Shown: positions 35,126 to 44,100 of the stretch, in pieces
Position numbering within the stretch: position 1 is the first letter of the stretch
How the letters are laid out: the number at the start of each line of letters is the position of its first letter
From: Fibrobacter sp. UWR4
GTDB lineage: Bacteria > Fibrobacterota > Fibrobacteria > Fibrobacterales > Fibrobacteraceae
Direction: 5' to 3'
Assembly (NCBI RefSeq): GCF_003149045.1
Contig: NZ_QGDU01000015.1
Location: 24,804-88,803 of the forward strand
DNA length: 64,000 bases
Program-made: the position numbers and the translations under genes
Notes under the pieces: generated by a model
What the model saw: the letters and a program-made list of their open reading frames with translations, nothing else
What the model was told of the DNA's origin: nothing
The model's database searches: none

Positions 35126-36682
35126 ATGGCCTTTGACAAAATCAAGCAGTATCCGCTACAGCTCTCCACTGCTTTCAAGCGATTCCCCGTAACCATCGGC
35201 TTCCTGGTATTCATTACACTCCTGTCCATCGGAGTCACCCAGATTGCCGAACGCAATCCGTTTCTACTGGAAAGTCATTTTAAGTTCATTAGCTGGGCAC
35301 TCACATTCTCCGCCATGTCCGCAAGCCTGAGCGAGATGCTGGAATTTTACCAGGAACGCTACAGACCCATTAACGCCTGCAAACAATTGATTTTGCACGG
35401 GATCATCGCCGCCACCACGGGCGTCCTGATATTCGGGTCCTTTAAGTACGCACCGCTCTATCTTTCTTCCATCGCCATTGCCCTCATTTGTTCAATCCTG
35501 CTGGTTCCCTCCCTCAAAGGAAAGACGGACATTTTCCTCTGGAACTTTATCGGACGGACCATCAAGGCAATCTTTATCGCCTTAATCATCACAGGACTAT
35601 TTGTCGGTGCAGTAGCCTTGCTCCTTTTCTGCTGCGAAATCCTATTCGGAATAGACGTCGAGAAAATCTTTATGCAGTTCGTCATGGAAATCTGCTGGGA
35701 ATTTATGGCGCCAGTCATCGTCCTGGCAGGCATGCCCAACATGAAGGAACTAGAAGAGCAAAAGCCTCTCCACAAATTTATTTCCGGAGCCCTGCACTTC
35801 CTTTTTATGCCTGTACTGGCGATTTACCTGGTGCTCCTTTACGTCTATGGAATCCGATCTTTTTCCAGCACCCACATTTCCAGCTATGAGCCCACCATCT
35901 TTGTCATCATCGCAGCCGTCGCCGTAATTCTCGTGAGTCTATTGCTCTACCCCGCACACCTCCAGCAGAAAAAATCCTTCGACAAAGTCCTGCTAAAAAT
36001 TTTTCCCATCGCAGTTCTCCCCCTGCTGCCCCTCATGACAAAAGACTTGTTCCAGGCCTTAAGTTCCTCTTATGTAGAGTCCTCCGACGTCTACCTGATC
36101 GTGCTGAATTTCTGGTTCTTCGGCGCCATGGCAATACTTCTCATCAAGAAAATCAAGAAGAAAATCTGGTGGATTATCGCCAGCCTCTGCATCACCAACC
36201 TGGCCATTTCCATCAGCCCCTTCAACGTTCCTTACATCACCGAAAGGATTAAACTTCACAACATCATACACGAATCCACCGTGAGTGACGAAAGCCCGGA
36301 ATTTAATTGCACCGAATGCGAAAAACCAGAGCCTGATTACAAGGAATACACATTCCGCATCAGCAAGCAGAAAGCCATCGCAATCCCCCAGGGCAGCAAG
36401 GACATGTTCCTCCAGGAATACCGACACATTCCCGATAATCTAATAAGCGTCAGGAACGATACGCTCGTATTTAGCGTAAACTATAGAGATTCCCTGACAG
36501 AAACATTCTCCATAGCCCTAGCCGACATTCAAGTTCCCGACGGAGTCCATACCGACACCCTCTCCCCGCTGGAGCTGAACAATCCCAATGCTACCCTAGT
36601 GCTCCACAGGATCGAAGCCACCTTATACCCCGACACCACCCGCGATTACATCACCCTATCCGGATACCTATTCCTGAAATAA
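35126..36682 (+). CDS. Multi-pass membrane protein, DUF4153-like
   Basis: 518 aa with about 10-12 predicted TM helices (residues 20-385), including paired helices and the motif VYGIRSF followed by a helix ending SLLLYPAH, resembling DUF4153 membrane proteins. The C-terminal about 130 residues are soluble, with NCTECEKPEPDYKEYTF (a CxxC pair) and beta-rich sequence. It is probably extracytoplasmic at the C-terminus. No function is known. The ribosome site lies in a hairpin (35094-35118), so expression may be structure-controlled or driven from a promoter inside it. Confidence 0.7.
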   Translation: MAFDKIKQYPLQLSTAFKRFPVTIGFLVFITLLSIGVTQIAERNPFLLESHFKFISWALTFSAMSASLSEMLEFYQERYRPINACKQLILHGIIAATTGVLIFGSFKYAPLYLSSIAIALICSILLVPSLKGKTDIFLWNFIGRTIKAIFIALIITGLFVGAVALLLFCCEILFGIDVEKIFMQFVMEICWEFMAPVIVLAGMPNMKELEEQKPLHKFISGALHFLFMPVLAIYLVLLYVYGIRSFSSTHISSYEPTIFVIIAAVAVILVSLLLYPAHLQQKKSFDKVLLKIFPIAVLPLLPLMTKDLFQALSSSYVESSDVYLIVLNFWFFGAMAILLIKKIKKKIWWIIASLCITNLAISISPFNVPYITERIKLHNIIHESTVSDESPEFNCTECEKPEPDYKEYTFRISKQKAIAIPQGSKDMFLQEYRHIPDNLISVRNDTLVFSVNYRDSLTETFSIALADIQVPDGVHTDTLSPLELNNPNATLVLHRIEATLYPDTTRDYITLSGYLFLK

Positions 36683-36694
36683 CCCGAAACAAAC

Positions 36695-36750
36695 TGAAGG
36701 AGTCCGGCGAAGCCGGGTGGAGCCGTAGGCGGAGCCTCGTGAACGAACAA
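36695..36750 (+). repeat. 56-bp direct repeat, copy 1
   Basis: Starts TGAAGGAGTCCGGCGAAGCC and contains GGCGAAGCC and GGAGCCGTAGGCGGAGCC palindromic parts. It matches 36861-36916 with three mismatches. Confidence 0.9.
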
Positions 36751-36821
36751 TGCCCAGCCCGAAGCCAACACCCGACGGGAACGAAACATCCCGATGCATC
36801 CCTACATTCCGGAAACGAAAA

Positions 36822-36840
36822 ACGCCCGCGAGTACGGGCG
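36822..36840. terminator. Hairpin between the two 56-bp repeats
   Basis: CGCCCG-CGAGTA-CGGGCG hairpin preceded by AAAAA. On the minus strand it has a T-run after the stem, so it could terminate transcription of the CorC-like operon. Confidence 0.5.
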
Positions 36841-36860
36841 GAGGGACAGGCGTTGTTTAG

Positions 36861-36916
36861 TGAAGGAGTCCGGCGAAGCCGGGTGGAGCCGAAGGCGGAG
36901 CCTCCTGAACGCACAA
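36861..36916 (+). repeat. 56-bp direct repeat, copy 2
   Basis: Second copy of the element at 36695-36750, 166 bp apart, same orientation, 53 of 56 bases identical. Both lie between convergent genes. Confidence 0.9.
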
Positions 36917-36945
36917 CCCCTGCCCGGAGCCCCCTGCGGCCATCC

Positions 36946-38283
36946 CTACACAATCTTGAATGCCTGTGTGCGGGGAGCGCTTTTAGGCTTTGCCTTGCCC
37001 GGCTGAATCATTAGAACCTTCTCCATGCGGGTGCCGTCCATCTTGAGTACTCTAAAGGTATACCCCTTAATGACGACTTCCGCACCGGGGGACGGAATAA
37101 TCCCCAAGGTAGCCTGAATCAAACCGGAAAGAGTTTCCACATGGGAATTTTCCGGTGCTTCCAGTTCCACACCCAGTTCGTATTCCAGGTCAGACAATGT
37201 CATCAGCGGATCCAGGATGTAGCGGCCATCCTTCAGCTTCTGCACATCCTCGTCTTCATCCACGTCGTCTTCGTCGCGAATTTCACCGACGATTTCTTCC
37301 AGGATATCTTCCAGAGTGACAAGACCAGCAGTTCCACCGTACTCATCCACCACAATAGCCAACTGGTTGCCCGTCTTGCGGAGTTCCGTAAGCATATCGT
37401 CGATCTTCTTGTGGTATGGTACAAATACAGGCGGCATGACCAGCTTCATAATATCAAAAGCTTCATTCTCGTGACGCTCCGTATACCACTGGAGGAAATC
37501 ACGGTTCGAAAGAATACCCACAATATTATCCACCGTCTCCTTATAGACAGGCAGTCGGGAATGACGTTCGCTGTTCAGGACCTTCACCAGATCGTCCAGG
37601 GAAGTGTCCACGTCGATAGCGCACATGTCCACGCGAGGCGTCATGATTTCACGGACGGGAGTTTCCACGAAGTCAAAGATGTTCAGGATCATCTGGCGTT
37701 CTTCCTTTTCCAGGCCTTCCCCGTCTTGACCATTATCGTCAGACAAGTCCGCCTGCACCGCATCGCGGCGCTCTTCCGGAAGGAAGCTCAGCTTGGAATC
37801 GTAACCCATTCCCTTCAGGGATGTCACAAACAGGGAGTGGCAAATCTTTGCGGGAATAATAAAGGGCAAGCGGATATAGCGATACAGCGGAATCAAAACC
37901 ACGGCCAGGGTGTCCGGCTTCAGGTTTCCCAGCAGGTTTGCAAAGAACACGGTGAAGGTGTAGATAATGATGCAAGCCACGACGATATATGCCGCAAAAG
38001 CCAGGATCCAGTATTGCTGAATCCAGTCCCAGGGAATCATCTCGAACAGGTAGAAGCCAAGAACGCCACTACCTACGTTGCAGAAAATTCGACCGATGGA
38101 AATGGTCTCGTTGAAGCCGCCCAGTTCTACCAGGGCAGCCACTTTTTCTTCACGTCCTTCACGGTCCTTGGCGTCGCGCTTTGCATAGATAGCGCTGAAG
38201 GAGGCCTTCACCAGGGAGAAGGAGAAAGAGACAATCAAAAAGAGAGCGAGAAAGGCTATCGCCCAACTATCGGCATTTTCCAT
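36946..38283 (-). CDS. CNNM/CorC-family membrane protein with CBS pair
   Basis: Predicted divalent cation (Mg/Co) transport or efflux-associated protein, 445 aa. The DUF21/CNNM membrane domain has about three to four TM helices (residues 8-150). It is followed by two CBS domains (EIMTPRVDMCAID...; VVDEYGGTAGLVTLEDILEEIVGEI) and the CorC_HlyC C-terminal domain (from about 350, ending in a basic tail). Its ATG overlaps the ybeY stop as TAATG, so the two are translationally coupled. The ybeY-corC neighbourhood is common in bacteria. Confidence 0.92.
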   Translation of the reverse strand: MENADSWAIAFLALFLIVSFSFSLVKASFSAIYAKRDAKDREGREEKVAALVELGGFNETISIGRIFCNVGSGVLGFYLFEMIPWDWIQQYWILAFAAYIVVACIIIYTFTVFFANLLGNLKPDTLAVVLIPLYRYIRLPFIIPAKICHSLFVTSLKGMGYDSKLSFLPEERRDAVQADLSDDNGQDGEGLEKEERQMILNIFDFVETPVREIMTPRVDMCAIDVDTSLDDLVKVLNSERHSRLPVYKETVDNIVGILSNRDFLQWYTERHENEAFDIMKLVMPPVFVPYHKKIDDMLTELRKTGNQLAIVVDEYGGTAGLVTLEDILEEIVGEIRDEDDVDEDEDVQKLKDGRYILDPLMTLSDLEYELGVELEAPENSHVETLSGLIQATLGIIPSPGAEVVIKGYTFRVLKMDGTRMEKVLMIQPGKAKPKSAPRTQAFKIV

Positions 38284-38807
38284 TAGTCTTTCTCCTTGTA
38301 GGGATCAAGACCCAGGAATTCGCATTCACGGGCGCGCATGACCTTACGGTCGGCGGCCTTGATATGGTCGTATCCGGACAGATGGAGAAGGCCATGAACA
38401 ATCACTCGCTTCATTTCGGCAAAGAACGTATTGCCGTATTCCGGAGCCTGGCGCTTTACCTGCTCCTTGGCGATATAGATTTCGCCAAGCATTTCCGGTT
38501 CGCCGGGGAATTCCGCATGCCATTCGAAGGAAAGCACGTCGGTCACCTTGTCCAGACCGCGGTAGTTCTTGTTCATTTCACGAACAAATTCATCGGAGCA
38601 CAGGACGATGTTCACATCCTTCTCCTTGCCTTCTTCGGCAAGAAGCTTCCTGGCCATCTTTTCGAACTTGTCCTTATACGGGAAAACATCGATGTCCCCT
38701 TCCAGGAGGAAATCGATGTTGTATTCGGGAGCGGCAACCTTCTTGGCTGCCTTAGGGGCTACCTTCTGGGTAGCTTTCTTAGTAACCTTTTTACTAGCAG
38801 GGTCCAT
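38283..38807 (-). CDS. ybeY: Endoribonuclease YbeY (rRNA maturation factor)
   Basis: Zinc-dependent RNase involved in 16S rRNA 3'-end maturation and quality control. The zinc motif HGLLHLSGYDH is at about residues 135-146, preceded by NKNYRGLDKVTDVLSF. The start chosen is the ATG at 38807, overlapping the upstream stop (TAATG). The product is 174 aa, of which about 27 N-terminal residues are a Lys/Ala/Pro-rich extension (SKKVTKKATQKVAPKAAKK) like a histone-H1-type tail, unusual for this normally 150-160-residue family. It is coupled by TAATG to the CBS gene downstream. Confidence 0.95.
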   Translation of the reverse strand: MDPASKKVTKKATQKVAPKAAKKVAAPEYNIDFLLEGDIDVFPYKDKFEKMARKLLAEEGKEKDVNIVLCSDEFVREMNKNYRGLDKVTDVLSFEWHAEFPGEPEMLGEIYIAKEQVKRQAPEYGNTFFAEMKRVIVHGLLHLSGYDHIKAADRKVMRARECEFLGLDPYKEKD

Positions 38808-39091
38808 TAGATATTGTACCACTTCTTGAGAACTTCGATGATTGCTTCGGCCTGGGCCTTTCCAGTAATCTTGAACTTGCCCTGTGCCTTGAAGTTGCCA
38901 TTCATCTTGCGGTAACGGCGGAGACTCACCTTAGGTTCACCGAAATCACCAGTCTTGGGATCCTTTTCCTGATAGTGGAACATGACAGTAGGCCATGCAC
39001 CCTTGGAAAGGATTTCCTTACCCAGTTCCTTGATAACTTCTTCGCCAGAGTCTTCGTCGCTAAAGGCAACGGTCAATTCTTCAACTTCCAT
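38807..39091 (-). CDS. Small conserved-looking protein of unknown function
   Basis: 94 aa from the ATG at 39091 (AAAGGAT upstream): MEVEELTVAFSDEDSGEEV... then ...KFKITGKAQAEAIIEVLKKWYNI. An acidic N-terminal half precedes a basic middle (KVSLRRYRKMNGNFKAQGKF). No signal peptide, TM segment or known motif is visible. Its stop overlaps the ybeY start as TAATG, so it is the first gene of a coupled trio and may work with ribosome or RNA metabolism (inference from position only). Confidence 0.8.
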   Translation of the reverse strand: MEVEELTVAFSDEDSGEEVIKELGKEILSKGAWPTVMFHYQEKDPKTGDFGEPKVSLRRYRKMNGNFKAQGKFKITGKAQAEAIIEVLKKWYNI

Positions 39092-39239
39092 AATTATCCT
39101 TTGGGTTGCAAAACGAACTTCTTTCAATTTGCTTTGAAAAAAGTCGCGTTTTTCTTACCTTCCGAGACTACGACTGCCTCGGGTGTGTAAAGAAAAATAC
39201 ATATATTTATTTCGGTTTGCATTCATTTAGTGAGGCAAT

Positions 39240-41162
39240 ATGACTTTTTCTAAGTATTTTAAGGCGATATCGCTATTCATTGCGGTCCTAGCATGCTTTT
39301 CTGCCGCCAAATCCGGTTCCGGCAAGATTACCTTTACCCTGGGCGACCCCCAGATCATGAAATACGGCAAGAGCGACTGGAAATCCATTCGCCAGAGCGG
39401 TAAAAAGGTGAACCAGTTCGACAAAATCCGCACGGTTTTGGAAGAACAGGTCATTATTAGCCTTCCCGACGGCAGTTCCCTCACTATCGACGAAAACTCC
39501 CTGGTGGAAATTCCCGAACTGCTCTCCGAGGACGGGGTCAACAACTTCTCCGCCGAGATCAAGAAAGGCCGCGTGAAGTTCAGCGTCCAGAAGCAGGCAA
39601 ACGCCAAGAGTTCCATCAAGTTCTCTACCGGTACGGCTACTGCAGCAATCCGCGGTACCGAAGGTGTGTTTGCGGAACTGCCCAACGGCATGGCATTCGC
39701 CTCCCTCCACGAAGGTGCCCTCGAGCTGACTATCGGAAACAAGAGCTACACCATTGGCGGAGGCCAGACCCTCCTGCCTGGTGCCGACGGTACATATCAG
39801 GTGGTAGAACTGGCGGCCTCCGGTGAAATGGACTTCCTGAAGGAAGTGGAAGGCTACTTTAGCGATTCCACCGTTTCCCTGGATTCCATCATCAAGTTGG
39901 CCAAGGAAAAGGACAGCAAGTATACCGAAATGCTGAACACCCTCAAGGATTCCCTCCAGTGCAATACCAGCAACCTCCCCGACACTATCCGGGAAAATTC
40001 CGTTACCCTGAAGGCCATCTGTAAGCCTGGAATCAACGTAACGATCGCCGGCCAGACCATCGCCTCCACTGGCGAAGAAATTTCCGTATCTACCGGCTGG
40101 GCTTCCGATACCGAAGGCGACAAGAAGTTCCCCCTCACCTGCTCCGTGAACAATTTTACCGCCGATTGCGGCCTTTTGAAGACTTACTTCAAGGCTGTGG
40201 CAGAAGACACCGTCAAAAAGGACACCGTCCACGTACACAACAAGCTGGAACTGACATCCGGCCCTGTGATCAACGTCTGCGAAAAGGGACTTGCCACTGT
40301 GGAAGGCACCTTCGATCCTAGCGACCCGTCTGCATCCCTCCGTGTAAGCGTAGGCAAGAAATCTTCCGAAACCAACCTGCTTCTGCTGTTTAGCAACGGC
40401 AAGTTCAACTATTCCATTCCGGTAAACGACAAGATTGGCAACTGGAACGAAAAGCAGATCAAGGTGGAGTACGAATCCAATACTTTCGGCAAGGAAACGG
40501 CTACCGCTGAACTGAGCATCAACAAGAGCTGCCCCGACGTGAATATAACAGCCCCCTCTATTACCTTCATTGCCGCTGACGAAATCAAATGTAGCGCGGA
40601 ACTGAAAGTGGGCGAAGCAAACGGCGATATCGTAATCCTTACTCCCTATCTGGATGGCGCCCCCATGATGGACAAGACCTTCCAGAACGACGGCAAGGCA
40701 ACCGTAAATCTTGCCACAGGTATCCACGACTATAACTTCCAGGTCACGGACCAGGCAGGTCACAAGAGCAGCATTAGCCGCAAGCTGGGCTGCTACCCCG
40801 TAAGCGACAAGTTCTCCATCAGCCTCCGTAATGGTCCCTACGAACGTCTCCGCGTTCCCCGTCCGCCTCCCGGAGCAAGCACCATCCTCTATCGTAACCT
40901 GCACTTCACCATTAACGGCATGACCGAAAATGATCCTGTGTACATCAAGGAAATCGCCATTTCCCAGCAGGACAAGAAGAAAGTCATCATCAAGGGCTCC
41001 AGCCTCCAGTCCAATTCCGTGGACCACCAGGTGGAACTGTCCTGGGGAACCAAGGTTACCGTAAATATTGACGTAATCATGAAGAACGGCGCCATCATCA
41101 AGGCTTCCAAGACCTTTGACGCCACATCCAGCAACACGTCCAAGTCTAGCGAGGTGAAGTAA
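39240..41162 (+). CDS. Secreted FecR-domain protein with Ig-like modules
   Basis: Exported protein of 640 aa with a signal peptide (residues 1-22, FIAVLACFSAAKS). A FecR-like domain follows (about 45-160: FDKIRTVLEEQVIISLPDGSSLTIDENS, KSSIKFSTGTATAAIRGTEG), then coiled or beta modules with paired cysteines and FN3/Ig-like repeats (about 240-510), and a C-terminal beta domain. Unlike classical FecR it has no TM anti-sigma anchor. GTGAGGC precedes the ATG, and a TATATTT element lies near 39203. The stop overlaps the next start as TAATG, so it is tightly coupled with the outer-membrane protein downstream and probably works with it at the cell surface. Confidence 0.85.
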   Translation: MTFSKYFKAISLFIAVLACFSAAKSGSGKITFTLGDPQIMKYGKSDWKSIRQSGKKVNQFDKIRTVLEEQVIISLPDGSSLTIDENSLVEIPELLSEDGVNNFSAEIKKGRVKFSVQKQANAKSSIKFSTGTATAAIRGTEGVFAELPNGMAFASLHEGALELTIGNKSYTIGGGQTLLPGADGTYQVVELAASGEMDFLKEVEGYFSDSTVSLDSIIKLAKEKDSKYTEMLNTLKDSLQCNTSNLPDTIRENSVTLKAICKPGINVTIAGQTIASTGEEISVSTGWASDTEGDKKFPLTCSVNNFTADCGLLKTYFKAVAEDTVKKDTVHVHNKLELTSGPVINVCEKGLATVEGTFDPSDPSASLRVSVGKKSSETNLLLLFSNGKFNYSIPVNDKIGNWNEKQIKVEYESNTFGKETATAELSINKSCPDVNITAPSITFIAADEIKCSAELKVGEANGDIVILTPYLDGAPMMDKTFQNDGKATVNLATGIHDYNFQVTDQAGHKSSISRKLGCYPVSDKFSISLRNGPYERLRVPRPPPGASTILYRNLHFTINGMTENDPVYIKEIAISQQDKKKVIIKGSSLQSNSVDHQVELSWGTKVTVNIDVIMKNGAIIKASKTFDATSSNTSKSSEVK

Positions 41163-44100
41163 TGAAGATGCCTTTCGTGATGACCGCAGTCGCCATGACC
41201 ACCGCTATGGCCCTGGCACAAGATGCGAATACTGCAGCAGCACCTGCTGCGCCTGCAGCCGCACCGGCAGTAGCACCTGCCCCCCAGGCAGCCGAAGCTC
41301 CCGCTCCTGTAGCTGAAACACCCGCTCCCGTTGCGGAACCCGCTCCCGTTGCAGAACCGACATCTCAGCCCGCAGAAGTTGCAGCACCGACCGCACCGGC
41401 AGAAGTTCCCGTTCCCGTTGCAGAACCCGCTCCCGTTGCAGAACCGGCATCTCAGCCCGCAGAAGTTGCAGCACCGACCGCACCGGCAGAAGTTCCCACT
41501 CCTGTAGCCGAAACACCCGTTCCCGTTGCGGAACCCGCTCCCGTTGCAGAACCCGCTCCCGTTGCAGAACCCGCTCCCGTTGCAGAACCGGCACCTGTGG
41601 CAGAAGCGCCTGCCGCACCCGTGGTACAGAACAATCCCAGCGTATTTATTCCGGATGAAGAAGTTCCTGTTCTTTTGCAGAAAGGCACCAAGATCGGTGG
41701 AAATCTCCACGGATTCCTGAAGGCTGACAAGTCCCCCTACCTGGTGGGAGAAAACGTTTTCGTCGGCCCCCACATGGTTCTGGTCATCGAACCGGGCGTA
41801 GTCCTTCAGTTCGCCCCCAACACCGCTCTTGACGTTCAGGGCCAGCTCATTATCGCAGGCACCCGAAACCAGGGTGTTGTATTTAAGTCCGCAGCAACCG
41901 CACCGAAAAAAGGTGACTGGAAGGGCATTTACCTGTCCGGTGACATGAAGTCCGAAATCCGCTACGCCACCATTACCGGAGCCGAAAACGGCATCATTCT
42001 GGAAAACAGCAGTCTGGAAATGCAGTCCTCCACCATCGAGAAAACTGCTAGCCGTGGTGTCTTCGCGAGAAACTCCAAGCTGAACATCAGCGACAGCTAC
42101 TTCTTCGATAATGCAGGTGCAGCCCTCCATCTGGCAAACCACTCCATTTCCGATATTCAGCGAGTCAAGTTGCTGAACAACAAGGTCGCCATCCTGAATT
42201 CCGAATTGGCCCAGACCGACATTATCACCGCTACCATCGAGGATAACGACGTCGCTATATTGGACAAGGGCAACGCCTACCTGACAACCGTCAACACCAG
42301 TATCACCAAGAACAAGCTGGGTGCAGCATCCAAGGAAGTTCTGGACAAGTCCGTCATCGGAAGCATTTCCGGTAACGTCAAGGACTTCAACTCCAATGTA
42401 GATGGGATTGTCGCAACCCTACCTGCCGATCCCGAAATTCCCGGCGTCCAGATCCGAATGTCAAAAGGAAAAGAAGAAATCGGGGAACTGATCGCCAACA
42501 AGGAAAATGAATCCCGTACCAGCGACACCACAGCCGGTAGCTGGTCCATTATCGGTAACGTAATGCTGGGTGGCAACTACCACTACGTACAGACCCGCAA
42601 GAATCACAGCCAGACGCCCGATATCGTGGGTGAAGACACCATCGCCTACAAGAAGCATTACAAGAACACCTTCCAGGTTCCTGGCTTTGGCGGCGAGGCA
42701 AGCGTCTACATGCTCATGACTTCCCCCGACGGAAAGACCATCGAGTTCAACACCGACATGACGGCTGATTCCTGGAATCACTTCTCCCCCAACCCTGTTT
42801 CCTTGACTTATAAGGACAACAAGCACCAGCTTATCGTAGGCGACAACCAGAAGATTGGCGGCGACATCTACATGTCCTCCATGCCCCTGTTCGGCGTGGA
42901 CTACACCTTGTCCCTTTCCAAGAACAACGCCGACCAGCCGCTCCTTCAGTTCAATGCTTTCGGTGGCGAAAATCGCAGGCCTTACCTGATTGGCGACCGC
43001 CATCCGTACCTGTACAACGACTACATCGAGGAAGGCGAAACCCAGGCACAGCGCATGGTTTATGGCGGCCAGGTCAAGTGGGCTCCTCTCCGCAGATTTG
43101 ACGCAACCCTCGGTATCCTTTACGCAAACGACGAAATCGAGGAACCGCTGTTCCGCGACGGAGACACTCATAGCGACTTGACCAGCGAACCCATCCAGAA
43201 GTCCCTTACCGCCTACGCCGACGGTAACTGGCTCTTCTATCCGGGCGATATCGAACTGAAAGGTATGATCGCCGTGGGTCGTGCAGATACCGCACAGGTC
43301 ATGTCCGAACGCGCCATCAACAAGGTGTTTTCCGCAGAAGGCATCAGCGTAAGCAACTTCACCAAGTTACGTCAGTTGATGGAACATCCCAAGAGGATTG
43401 CCACCCTGTCCACTACGGAACTGCAGGAAATCTTCGGTGAAAATTCCACCCTCAATCCCGACGAAATGCGTTCCCTTCTGGAACACCTGATCGAGGAAGC
43501 CAAGAGAGCTAAGGATAGCAACGAGGATGACGTGGACGACGGCCGTGTGGCAGGTCTCAACTGGGGCAGCCAGAATTTTGCAATCGGAGCAAGCCTCTAC
43601 TGGAAAATTTACAAGACCCAGATTTCCGGCCACATCAAGTACGTAGGCGAAGACTTCTACAGCGTGGGCTCTCCGAATCAGCTGTCCGACACTCGTGAGT
43701 TCGGCGGCGAATTGGAACAGATCATTACCAACTTCTGGACCTTGAATTTCAGCTATGACCTGAACGTGGAAAACGCAGGCACCGGAAGCAAGACCAACCT
43801 GTTCGGCCTTGGGGAAGGCACCCGCTGGGGCTTCTTCCAGAGCGCATCCGACGAATGGCTGGAAGAACACGAACTGGACAATGACCGTACCAAGTACATC
43901 CAGAACTTCAATCTCGAAAACTCCTTCAAGATCAATCCCTCTCTGGACGTGAAGGTGGGCTACAACCTGGAATACAGAACCCAGAATCGCCCCACTCAGC
44001 TCCACGGCAGCTACATCATGAATGATGGCATCTATAAGGACAAGTGGTTCAAGCCCCGCAAGGACAAGGCAACCACCATCATCAACGACAATGGCGAAGA

